From positions 620,001 to 684,000 of the forward strand of contig CAJJBQ010000001.1 of NCBI GenBank assembly GCA_905182405.1: a stretch of 64,000 nt of DNA, read 5' to 3'. The stretch's first letter is position 1. Every line of letters begins with the position of its first letter. Shown here in pieces: positions 54,101-61,467 of the stretch. The DNA is from Akkermansiaceae bacterium. GTDB taxonomy: Bacteria; Verrucomicrobiota; Verrucomicrobiia; Verrucomicrobiales; Akkermansiaceae. The notes beneath the pieces were generated by a model that was given only the letters and a program-made list of their open reading frames with translations, did no database searches and had not been told where the DNA came from. Made by a program: the position numbers and the translations under genes.

Positions 54101-54823
54101 AAATTTACGAGCTTCCACGACTTTGCCTCCGCCCCTCTCGCGAAGATTTATTCTGCAGATAAACTCTCGTCCTCCGAGACCTTCACCGCCAACACCCTAG
54201 AATCCGGCGTCCTCATCAATGACGGTTCAGGCAAGTTTACTTTCCAGGATCTTCCCAATGAAGCGCAATCTTCCCCCATCTTCGGACTCAGCCTCTGTGA
54301 TGTCGATGGCGATGGAAACCTCGACCTCTATGCGGTGCAAAACTTTACTGCGACCCAGTTCGAAACCCCGCCCTTCCGTGGCGGCTTGAGCATTCTCCTC
54401 CTTGGCGATGGGACGGGCCAATTCCAACCCGTCCCATCCAACCAAAGCGGCCTCCTTGTTGCGGGTGATGGTCGGGGTCTCGCCCAGACCGATTTCAATG
54501 GCGACGGTCGTCCGGACTTTGTCGTCGGGGTGAACGACGGTGAACTCATGGCCTTCGTCAATATCACTACAAGCGGAAACAAGACGATTCAGATCAAACT
54601 TCAGGGGAAACCCGGCAATCCCTTGGCTGCCGGTGCCCGAATCACTTGGAAGGGCCGCAGTGCCGAAATCTACCAAGGATCCGGCTATCTTTCCCAATCC
54701 ACCTCTGCAATTCAAGTGCCTCAAGTTACTGACAAGATCAACGTTTCCTGGCCTGACGGAAGCCAATCAGAGCACCCGATTACTTCAGGATCTCGTCAAT
54801 TAACAATCCAACAACCTAAATGA
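51179..54823 (+). CDS. Double-length CRTAC1-type protein: two VCBS/ASPIC-UnbV halves
   Basis: 1214 residues from the ATG at 51179 (GTG 51164 also in frame); a hydrophobic stretch IIGLFFLTAQSILG serves as signal peptide although unusually far from the start. First half: FG-GAP/VCBS repeats (DFDGDEKPDLFF, DIDGDGDLDLYVCNYDSPNA, DFDRDGDLDVWIV, DFDNDGFLDIYIANDFSDTD) ending in an ASPIC/UnbV domain (EAIGALVTIEAGGIQHVRQQ, SLTVRWPDGHLQTLSN). Second half repeats the design: DVDGNGSEDFFIACPNGQTG, DFDRDGDLDLFVGGRV, DIDNDGDIDYAVGNAGLN, then ITWKGRSAEIYQGSGYLSQS and INVSWPDGSQSEHP. The Asp-rich loops should bind calcium. Probably a large extracellular beta-propeller protein; partner unknown. It has no thioredoxin domain and no in-frame stop. 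Confidence 0.85.
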   Translation: MENIVDHPNHCGSSIHEIQPSLDLTFSTFQIIGLFFLTAQSILGEPLFTKILPDASGLTHENQLVVDHSQNRLYHSGFASGGVVIGDFDGDEKPDLFFTSGPETNRLYRQSGDFTFEDVSAVAAIGGGKNDWGTGASAIDIDGDGDLDLYVCNYDSPNALYLNEGSGKFREAASEFGLAQIDSCLMPSFCDFDRDGDLDVWIVTNRYYRENGRPEQPPVEKLPGGKFIIKPKFAKYYALQKTGLASYEVDNVGRPDFLLRNDAGKFTDISMVAGIQKPGHGLSATWFDFDNDGFLDIYIANDFSDTDNLFRNNGDGTFTDVITSVVNYTPWFSMGADAGDINNDGLLDFVTLDMAATTHYKSKVSMGEMGAMRFPIEQKFPRQVMRNCLQINSGTGRFYETAGLSGVSNSDWSWAAKLADFDNDGRVDLFISNGMARDFGNSDITFQKSDQIGQTEWDHYKDTPEKPEQNLAYRNSGDLTFVDVSKDWGLDHVGMSYATAYGDLDRDGDLDLVVVNLNEAPSLYRNESISGYWLTIRLKGSRSDREAIGALVTIEAGGIQHVRQQVPMSGYLSHNLAELHFGLGKAEKIDSLTVRWPDGHLQTLSNIKANQHLVITESQEPGPKYQRSQPKPMFGFFQGLRGLAHQEKPYEDFVRQPLLPNKLSQPGPGIAFADVDGNGSEDFFIACPNGQTGAIFFNDGKGNFSIKTTDPFDKIEDTEDVGVLFFDADSDGDADLYLSSGGYEYDKGDSRTKDRLYLNDGKGAFTPASNGALPNFTDNSSCVIASDFDRDGDLDLFVGGRVVSGEYPIAANSRLLINESTPGGAIKFIEAAPEKAPGLKNSGLVTSALWSDVDTDGWLDLLVTHEWGPIKLFLNKKGILTEATKSAGLANHLGWWNSIVGGDIDNDGDIDYAVGNAGLNTKYHASPEHPVLIYYGDYSGDGPRRLIEAKYEGDTLYPGRGKSCSTNAMPHLAKKFTSFHDFASAPLAKIYSADKLSSSETFTANTLESGVLINDGSGKFTFQDLPNEAQSSPIFGLSLCDVDGDGNLDLYAVQNFTATQFETPPFRGGLSILLLGDGTGQFQPVPSNQSGLLVAGDGRGLAQTDFNGDGRPDFVVGVNDGELMAFVNITTSGNKTIQIKLQGKPGNPLAAGARITWKGRSAEIYQGSGYLSQSTSAIQVPQVTDKINVSWPDGSQSEHPITSGSRQLTIQQPK

Positions 54824-54877
54824 TCTCCATCCTCCCAATTTTCCCCGAGTCGCTGATCGCTACTGTGGATAGCAAGC

Positions 54878-54902
54878 GTGGGACGTGACAAACGTCCCCC
54901 AC
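54878..54902. terminator. Hairpin between convergent genes (1)
   Basis: GTGGGACGT pairs with ACGTCCCCCAC (one bulge) with a short loop, 55 bp after the CRTAC1-type gene. No T-run follows. Position between convergent genes makes a termination or RNA-end role plausible. Confidence 0.35.
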
Positions 54903-54928
54903 TGGAAGCCGTGTAACCCGTTGTTGTT

Positions 54929-54964
54929 GCTCCCGCGATTTATCGTCAGCGTGAAGTCGGGAGC
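54929..54964. terminator. Hairpin between convergent genes (2)
   Basis: GCTCCCG (54929-54935) and CGGGAGC (54958-54964) form a 7-bp stem just before the stop codon of the leftward DUF1080 gene. The 22-base loop can fold further. A bidirectional terminator is possible but no T-tract supports it. Confidence 0.3.
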
Positions 54965-54966
54965 AG

Positions 54967-55698
54967 TCAGGGTTTCCCTTTCTTGAGGAAAAGATCTTTG
55001 AACTCCACTACCATGCCTTTGTCATGGAGTTGGAGTCCAATGAATCCCTTGGTCAATTGTTTGCCATCTAGTTTGTCGGTGAATTCGGATGAAAGTTTTC
55101 CATTGATGAAAAACTGAAAGTGATTCCCTCGAGCCACGATCTGGCAGGCGTTCCAATCGTCCTTTTTGATCTCATCCACCTGCACGGAGTTCGTGATCTT
55201 GTCGTGGTGTCCTTTGCCCTTTTTATCGATCACGAGCCGGGTCCCCCTTTGGCACGGAAACTCTTGTCGCGTGTCTTGTCCGAAGTGGAAATCCCAGGCG
55301 CCCAGCACCCCGTCGCCAATTCCGACATGCCCGAGATCAGCGTGGTAGCCTTCAAAGTCACGCTTCCCCGTCTTGTCCACTCTGGCACGCAATTCGACGC
55401 CAGTATTCCCCTTCGTCAACATGCGGTAAGAAAACTTCAACTCAAAGTCCTCCAAGGCCTCGTCCCCGGTATAGATTAAGTAGACTTGGCGATTCTCCTT
55501 TCCTTCTCCGCGGATCACCCCGTCCTTCACCGCCCATGCTACGACCTTGCCCTTAGGCGCTTCGCGCCAACCGGCCAGCGACTTGCCATCGAACAAGGGA
55601 TCGAAGCCGTCATGCGATTCCTCCGCTCTCGTCGATCCGCCAAGACAGAGAATCGCCGCAATAGGCCATAAAGTTTTCTTATTCATCAGACTTTTCAT
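54967..55698 (-). CDS. DUF1080 (3-keto-disaccharide hydrolase) family exported protein
   Basis: 243 residues. The ATG at 55698 is preceded by GGAGGAACTCTA, one of the few clear Shine-Dalgarno sequences in the window, so longer frames are rejected. Signal peptide MKSLMNKKTLWPIAAILCLG. The DUF1080 beta-sandwich begins FDPLFDGKSLAGWREAPKG and continues LEDFELKFSYRMLTKGNTGV, GYHADLGHVGIGDGVLGAWD, WNACQIVARGNHFQFFINGK, GFIGLQLHDKGMVVEFKDLF. Some members hydrolyse 3-keto-glycosides; others bind glycans. It is separated by about 495 bp from the upstream DUF1501 gene, so it likely has its own promoter. Confidence 0.9.
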   Translation of the reverse strand: MKSLMNKKTLWPIAAILCLGGSTRAEESHDGFDPLFDGKSLAGWREAPKGKVVAWAVKDGVIRGEGKENRQVYLIYTGDEALEDFELKFSYRMLTKGNTGVELRARVDKTGKRDFEGYHADLGHVGIGDGVLGAWDFHFGQDTRQEFPCQRGTRLVIDKKGKGHHDKITNSVQVDEIKKDDWNACQIVARGNHFQFFINGKLSSEFTDKLDGKQLTKGFIGLQLHDKGMVVEFKDLFLKKGKP

Positions 55699-56193
55699 TA
55701 GAGTTCCTCCCATCTCGAATGCCAGACGAAAATAGCTCTTTAGCACATGCGAGCGATACCCAGCAAAACAGAATTTGTTGCATGACGAAGATGCCCCTGG
55801 GGGCAAAAGAAAGGCCACTTTAAAGCGATTGGCCGGCAGGACGGAGCCATGAAACCGAACCACCGAGCAGGACCGGGATCTCGGCAAAGATCTTGTGGAT
55901 TCCATGAAGAAGCTTAGGGGGTGCGTAACCTTTTAACTAGAGGACTTTTTGAGGGCATTCACAGTGAAATCTATCAGAGTCGAGTGTCCTCAGCCAATGG
56001 TAGGGAGCCGTCATGCGTTGGGTCGCTTTACGAGGATAGACCCATGTTTTTGAGACTGATTTCAGTAACTTGTAAAGAAAACCCTCCTTCGCTAGAAGCT
56101 TCGGCGGGCAAACAGGCGCGCAGGATTGGTCAATCGTAGCGAAGCGAATGAAGGTTGAGGATCAGAGCGCCTAATATCTTGTCGCTCTTTGTG
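55699..56193. other. 495-bp gap upstream of the DUF1080 gene
   Basis: No gene recognised. It should carry the leftward DUF1080 promoter near 55700-55800. A small stem CCCC-TG-GGGG occurs near 55793. Short rightward frames (for example 55921-56139) have no family resemblance or ribosome binding site. Confidence 0.35.
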
Positions 56194-57639
56194 CTACGCG
56201 ATGAGGTCGTGGACGACGGTACCGTGGACGTCGGTGAGGCGGTAATCCCGGCCGGAGTAGCGGTAGGTGAGCTTCTTGTGGTCGAGGCCCATGAGGTGGA
56301 GGATCGTGGCATTCATGTCGTGGACGTGGACGCGGTTCTCGACGGCCGAGAGCCCGAACTCGTCGGTGGCGCCGTAGCTAAAACCTTTCTTCACCCCGCC
56401 GCCGGCCATCCAGGTGGTGTAGCCATAGTGGTCGTGGTCGCGACCCTTCTGGCCCTCGGAGGTGGGGGCGCGGCCAAATTCGCCGCCCCAGACGACGAGT
56501 GTCTCGTCGAGGAGTCCGCGGCCTTCGAGATCTTTCAAGAGCGCGGCGATTCCTTGGTCGCAGGCCTTGGCTAATTTGGCGTGCCCGCCCTCGATGTCGC
56601 CGTGCCCGGTGTCCCAGGCAATGTCGTAGCCGTCGATGGAATGCGAAAGCTGCACGACGCGCACCCCTTCCTCGACCAAGCGCCGGGCGATCAGGCAGCC
56701 TTTGGCGAACTCGCTCTCGCCGTAGAGCTTGCGGGTCTCGGCGCTTTCTTTCGAAACGTCGAAGACCTCGGGCACCGAAAACTGCATCCGGAAGGCCATC
56801 TCCATCGCCTGGATGCCAGCCTCGAGATTTTGGTCTTGTTCGAGGCGTTCCAGGTGGAGTTTGTTGATTTGTGCCAAGAGATCGGCTTGCTTGCGTTGCT
56901 CCTTACGCGAGAGGTTGGAGTTCTTCAGATCGCGAATGACGGCGTCCGCTTTCATGTTCTGGATGTTGACGTAGGAACCGGCGTAGGCGCCGGGGAGGAA
57001 GGAGTTCCCCCAGTTGGCGAGCTTGCCACGCGGCTGGGCCCGCGGGGACATCGCGACAAAGCCCGGGAGGTTTTCGGTTTCCGCGCCGAGCCCGTAGGTC
57101 AACCATGAGCCTAGGCTTGGGCGGTTCGGTTGCAGCGCTCCGAGGTTCGTCATGAGGATGCCGCCGGCGTGTTCGGGGATGTCGGTGTGCATCGAGTGGA
57201 CGAAGGTGATGTCGTCGACGCACTTTGCGACCTCCGGGAAAATATCGCTGACCCACTTGCCGCATTCACCGTACTGTTTGAAACCGAAGGGCGAGGGCAT
57301 CAGTCCCATCTTGGTGTTGCGGAGCGATTTACGATCGACGCTGTCCGGACGTTTGCCGGCGTGTTTTGCGATCATCGGCTTATAGTCAAAGGTGTCGACC
57401 TGTGACGGTCCGCCGGGCATGAACAACTGGATGAGTCGTTTCGCCTTCGGCGCAAAGTGCGGGGCCTTTGGAGCGAGCGGGTTCGCTGGGTTGATGTCGG
57501 TAGCGAGGGCATTGCCGCCGAACATGCTGGCCAAGCCGATGCTCCCGATTCCAGCACCCATCTTTGCAAGGGCCTCGCGGCGGGTGACCTGTGCGTGCAT
57601 CGCTTGGCGGTAGGCGAGTTCGTGTTCGAGGAATTTCAT
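56194..57639 (-). CDS. DUF1501 family protein
   Basis: 481 residues from the ATG at 57639, 5 bp after the stop of the upstream PSD1 gene. The leader around HAQVTRREALAKMGAGIGSI is Tat-like but begins about 20 residues in. Family motifs: [76 protein letters not shown], and a C-terminal GLDHKKLTYRYSGRDYRLTD. Last gene of a leftward four-gene run of two PSD1/DUF1501 pairs. Function of the family unknown; fold of the alkaline-phosphatase superfamily. Confidence 0.9.
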   Translation of the reverse strand: MKFLEHELAYRQAMHAQVTRREALAKMGAGIGSIGLASMFGGNALATDINPANPLAPKAPHFAPKAKRLIQLFMPGGPSQVDTFDYKPMIAKHAGKRPDSVDRKSLRNTKMGLMPSPFGFKQYGECGKWVSDIFPEVAKCVDDITFVHSMHTDIPEHAGGILMTNLGALQPNRPSLGSWLTYGLGAETENLPGFVAMSPRAQPRGKLANWGNSFLPGAYAGSYVNIQNMKADAVIRDLKNSNLSRKEQRKQADLLAQINKLHLERLEQDQNLEAGIQAMEMAFRMQFSVPEVFDVSKESAETRKLYGESEFAKGCLIARRLVEEGVRVVQLSHSIDGYDIAWDTGHGDIEGGHAKLAKACDQGIAALLKDLEGRGLLDETLVVWGGEFGRAPTSEGQKGRDHDHYGYTTWMAGGGVKKGFSYGATDEFGLSAVENRVHVHDMNATILHLMGLDHKKLTYRYSGRDYRLTDVHGTVVHDLIA

Positions 57640-57644
57640 GAGGA

Positions 57645-59993
57645 CTACTGGATTTGGATGAGTTCGTGAGCGCTCAACAAGACCTGGGCATACTGGTGCC
57701 AGGTCTCGGGAGCCGGGTTGTCGCCGAGCCATTGCGCGCCCAGCTCGGTCTCGGCGGGATCCGGTGAGCGGGAGTAGAGTTGCTGGTAGGCTTTGTTGAT
57801 TCGGTCTTGTTGTGACTCCTGTAAGCCCTGGAAATGGTTGCCGAGCGTCTTCGCGCGTTCGGTCATGAAGGGGCTGTTCAACATGAAGAGATACTGCTGG
57901 GGGACCGTGCTGGTCGGGCGGGAGGCGCTCGTCGAGACCGCGGCCGGAAAATCAAAGAGGCGCAGGAAGGCGTCGGATTCAAACTTATCGCCGGTGCGGC
58001 TGATGGTGGCGTAGAGGGTGCGGCGCTTGCTTTGCAGGATCTCCCGATCGGGCTTGCCGCCGATGGTACGATCGAGTTCGCCGGTGACTGCGAGCAAGGA
58101 GTCGCGCCAGATCTCGGCTTCGAGCCGACGCGAGTTCATCCGCCAGAGTAGTTTGTTATCTCCATCGATGGCAAATTTCTCTTTCTCAAAACGGCTGCTC
58201 ATTTGCCAGGTGGAGGTCAGCATGATCTGGCGATGCAGTCGTTTGAGCGACCAGCCGTGTTCAATGAAATCGGTCGCGAGCCAATCGAGCAATTGTGGAT
58301 GGGTGGGTTCCTCGCCGAGGATGCCGAAGTTGCTTGGGGTGCGTACGAGCGCTTTGCCGAAATGCCAATGCCAGACCCGGTTCACGATCACGCGTGCGGT
58401 GAGCGGATTGTCGGGCGCAGTGACCGATTGGGCCAACTCACGTCGGCCGCTCCCGTGGGTGTAGAGTGGCGGTGTTTCTCCGGCGAGGATCTGGATGAAG
58501 CGCCGCGGGACCAACTCGCCCTTCTTGCGCAGGTCACCGCGAAGGGCGACGTGCATATCATTTTTCCCGGTATCTTGAAGGACGTGAGCGAACTCGTATT
58601 TTTTCGGAGCGGCTTTTTTCAGTCGCTCCAGTTCGGTACGCATTTCGACGACCTTCTTTTTAGGCCCTTCTTCTAACAATTTCTCGACCTCATTGCGCTT
58701 GACCTTGAGCCGCTTGGTCTCGTCGTCCAGGAATCGGTTTACTGCGTTATTTTGATCTCTGATGGCCTCCTGTCCTTTCGTGAAGGCATCGACAACAGCT
58801 TGGGGAACCAGCGGGTGCTCGCCGTTGCGGGTGTTCTTGAAAATCCCGGCGATCGCGTAGTAATCTTGCGTCGTGATGGGATCGAACTTGTGATCGTGAC
58901 ACCGGGCACATGCGGCTGTCAGGCCGAGGAAAGCCCGCGAGAAGGTATCGACGCGATCGGAAAGAGTCTCTGCCTCAGCCTGCGCTTGTGCTTCCGGATC
59001 GCCGCCGTCGGAGGTGTAACTTGGGCCGACGACAAAGAATCCGGTCGCGATCGGATCGGGATCTTTCTCGAGGACATCGCCGGCGATCTGGCGGGCCACG
59101 AATTCATCGTAGGGCATATCGGTGTTCAGGGCATTGACGACCCAATCGCGATATCGCCAGGCATCGGGCAGCGCTTTGTTGTCACCAAATCCGCCAAGGC
59201 CATCGCTGTAGCGGGCGACGTCGAGCCAGTGGCGCGCCCAGCGTTCGCCGTAGTGCTCGGAGCTTAACAATCCGTCCACGACCTTCGCGAAGGCATTGGA
59301 TTCGGAATCGTTGAGGAAGGCTTTGACTTGTTCCGTCGTCGGGGGCAGGCCGATGAGATCGAGATAGGCGCGGCGGATGAGAGTGCGTTTCTCGGCGGCA
59401 TCGTTTGGCTGAAGCCCCGCGGCTTCGAGTTTCGCGAGCGTGAAGTGATCGATGGGGGAGCGCGGCCAAGAAGCGTCCGTCACGTTCGGCGGATCAGCTT
59501 TCACCATCGCTTTGAAGGACCAATGTTCCCGGCGGAAGCGATCCCAATCGTAGGCTTGCTCGGGTTTGTTCTGATCGATCGCAGTGGCGGTGTCAGCTCC
59601 GGGCCAGGGCGCGCCCATTTGCACCCAGTCAGTGAGGATCTTGATTTGTGCGTCGCTTAGTTTGCCCTTCGGGGGCATCTCCATGTCTTCGTTGCGGTAA
59701 TTGACCGCTTCGACAAGGAAGCTTTTTGCGGGATCGCCGGGTGTCAGCGCCGATCCGGAATCGCCACCCTTCAGAAGTCCGGAAAGCGAATCGAGATGCA
59801 GGCCCGCCTTGAGTTTGCCTTTCTCCTCTGCCTCGGCCGAGTGGCAGCGGTAGCACTTGTCGGCTAGCAAAGGGCGCACTTTGTTTTCGAAAAACTCAAG
59901 TTGCCCGGCGGTTGGAGGTGCCGGGACGTCGGTAGCCGCGAAGGAGACTCCGCAAAGATTGGCGAATAGGGCGATAGCGCACGACTTTAGCAT
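57645..59993 (-). CDS. PSD1 family protein (PSCyt1, DUF1549, coiled linker, DUF1553)
   Basis: 782 residues from the ATG at 59993 (signal peptide MLKSCAIALFANLCGVSFAA); ATGs at 60041/60044, directly after the upstream stop, would add an unusual basic preface. Cytochrome motif C47-YRC-H51. DUF1549 with RWARHWLDVARYSDGLGGFG and [21 protein letters not shown] charged coiled-coil linker (about 405-465, DDETKRLKVKRNEVEKLLEE) separates it from DUF1553, which has RVIVNRVWHWHFGKALVRTP and RRLEAEIWRDSLLAVTGELD. Unlike the other PSD1 proteins here, it has a coiled linker instead of a beta-sandwich insert. Co-transcribed with both flanking DUF1501 genes. Confidence 0.9.
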   Translation of the reverse strand: MLKSCAIALFANLCGVSFAATDVPAPPTAGQLEFFENKVRPLLADKCYRCHSAEAEEKGKLKAGLHLDSLSGLLKGGDSGSALTPGDPAKSFLVEAVNYRNEDMEMPPKGKLSDAQIKILTDWVQMGAPWPGADTATAIDQNKPEQAYDWDRFRREHWSFKAMVKADPPNVTDASWPRSPIDHFTLAKLEAAGLQPNDAAEKRTLIRRAYLDLIGLPPTTEQVKAFLNDSESNAFAKVVDGLLSSEHYGERWARHWLDVARYSDGLGGFGDNKALPDAWRYRDWVVNALNTDMPYDEFVARQIAGDVLEKDPDPIATGFFVVGPSYTSDGGDPEAQAQAEAETLSDRVDTFSRAFLGLTAACARCHDHKFDPITTQDYYAIAGIFKNTRNGEHPLVPQAVVDAFTKGQEAIRDQNNAVNRFLDDETKRLKVKRNEVEKLLEEGPKKKVVEMRTELERLKKAAPKKYEFAHVLQDTGKNDMHVALRGDLRKKGELVPRRFIQILAGETPPLYTHGSGRRELAQSVTAPDNPLTARVIVNRVWHWHFGKALVRTPSNFGILGEEPTHPQLLDWLATDFIEHGWSLKRLHRQIMLTSTWQMSSRFEKEKFAIDGDNKLLWRMNSRRLEAEIWRDSLLAVTGELDRTIGGKPDREILQSKRRTLYATISRTGDKFESDAFLRLFDFPAAVSTSASRPTSTVPQQYLFMLNSPFMTERAKTLGNHFQGLQESQQDRINKAYQQLYSRSPDPAETELGAQWLGDNPAPETWHQYAQVLLSAHELIQIQ

Positions 59994-60051
59994 AAAAGAA
60001 CAGGATAAGTCGTATACGTGTTCTCTAAAAGATTTTTTCATCATCCAAAGT

Positions 60052-61467
60052 TTAGGCCATAATTTCGTGAACCACGTTTCCAAATACGTCCGTCAGTCTC
60101 ACCTCGCGGCTATTGTGTCGAAATGTGAGTCGCTTGTGGTCCAGACCTAAGAGATGCAGGATTGTCGCGTGGAAATCGTGGTAACTGACCGGATTCTCCT
60201 CCGCATGCATCCCGAGCTGATCGGTAGCCCCGTAGCTCAAACCGCCCTTCACGCCACCGCCAGCCATCCAGAGGGTGAATCCTTTGTGATGATGACCGCG
60301 GCCGATCTTCTTTTCCTTGTTGGCCTCCTCGAAGGGAGTGCGACCGAATTCGGTCGCCCAGACAACGAGCGTTTCGTCGAGCAGACCGCGCGACTTTAGA
60401 TCCTTAATCAGCGCGGTGATGCCCTGATCGGTGCGCGCGGCGTTTTTGCGATGGTTGTCGATCAAGCCACCTCGGTTTCCATGGGCGTCCCATTTTCGTC
60501 CGGTTGCCCCATCGAGGATTTCGACAAAACGGACCCCGTTCTCGACCAGTCGGCGCGCCGTTAGGCAGTGTCGCGAGAATTGATTGTCCCCATAGAGTTC
60601 GAGAGTGCTGCGCGACTCCTTCGATAGGTCGAAAACTTGCGGGGCCGTTTTTTGGAGATCGAAGGCCATCTCGAGCGTCTCGATGCGACCATCAAGATCC
60701 GGCTGTCCAAGGTGGCGATCGCGGTGCAACCGATTCAGTCGGTTGATCGCCGCCAGGTGCTCGGTTTGCTGCGCGTCACTCATTCCTTTTCTCGGGCTGA
60801 GGTGCGGGAACGATGATTTCCCATGCTCCACTCGTGCGATCGCAGCCTGATGACGTCCAGGCAACATCCCTTGCTGGAAAACGCCATCGCCTGCCGTGGA
60901 GACCCCATCTTTCATCACGACGTAGGCTGGGAGATTGTGGCGTTCGCTCCCCAGTCCGTATGTCACCCATGAGCCGAGGCTCGGGAACCCAGGCCGGTTG
61001 TGGCCGGTGTGCATCAGCTGTTCGCCGACCGAATGGATCGCGGAATCAGTGTGCATGGATTTTAGAAAACAAATCTCATCCACCACTTCGGTGAGCTTTG
61101 GATAAATCTCGCTGACCCAAGCTCCTGATTGGCCGTGCTGCGCAAAATCGAAAACCGAGGGCAGGATCTGCGAGCCCTCGAAGCTCTTTTCCGGATTGAA
61201 TCCAGCCAATTCCTTCGCGCTAAAAACTTCGGAAGCCTTTTTTCCCGCGAAGCGTTTCAGGGTAGGCTTGTGGTCGAAAGTCTCCAGGTGGCTGGCACCG
61301 CCGCACATGAACAGGAAGATTACGTTCTTCGCCCGTGGACGAATGTGGGGGCTCATCGGGGCCAGCACGCCTTGCTGACTTTCGGCGAGTAGGACTGAGT
61401 TGAGCGCGATGCTACTCAGGCCGAACTGGTGCAAGAATTGGCGGCGGTCGATGTAGCTAGTGGACAT
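60052..61467 (-). CDS. DUF1501 family protein
   Basis: 471 residues. Leader SYIDRRQFLHQFGLSSIALN with a twin-arginine pair. Hallmarks: VIFLFMCGGASHLETFDHKP, YGLGSERHNLPAYVVM, LVVWATEFGRTPFEEANKEK (Ala-Thr in place of the usual Gly-Gly), GHHHKGFTLWMAGGGVKGGL and GLDHKRLTFRHNSREVRLTD. It overlaps the upstream haem-less PSD1 gene by 11 bp. The Gly to Ala-Thr exchange in a conserved motif marks it as a divergent branch of the family compared with the other three intact copies. Confidence 0.9.
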   Translation of the reverse strand: MSTSYIDRRQFLHQFGLSSIALNSVLLAESQQGVLAPMSPHIRPRAKNVIFLFMCGGASHLETFDHKPTLKRFAGKKASEVFSAKELAGFNPEKSFEGSQILPSVFDFAQHGQSGAWVSEIYPKLTEVVDEICFLKSMHTDSAIHSVGEQLMHTGHNRPGFPSLGSWVTYGLGSERHNLPAYVVMKDGVSTAGDGVFQQGMLPGRHQAAIARVEHGKSSFPHLSPRKGMSDAQQTEHLAAINRLNRLHRDRHLGQPDLDGRIETLEMAFDLQKTAPQVFDLSKESRSTLELYGDNQFSRHCLTARRLVENGVRFVEILDGATGRKWDAHGNRGGLIDNHRKNAARTDQGITALIKDLKSRGLLDETLVVWATEFGRTPFEEANKEKKIGRGHHHKGFTLWMAGGGVKGGLSYGATDQLGMHAEENPVSYHDFHATILHLLGLDHKRLTFRHNSREVRLTDVFGNVVHEIMA

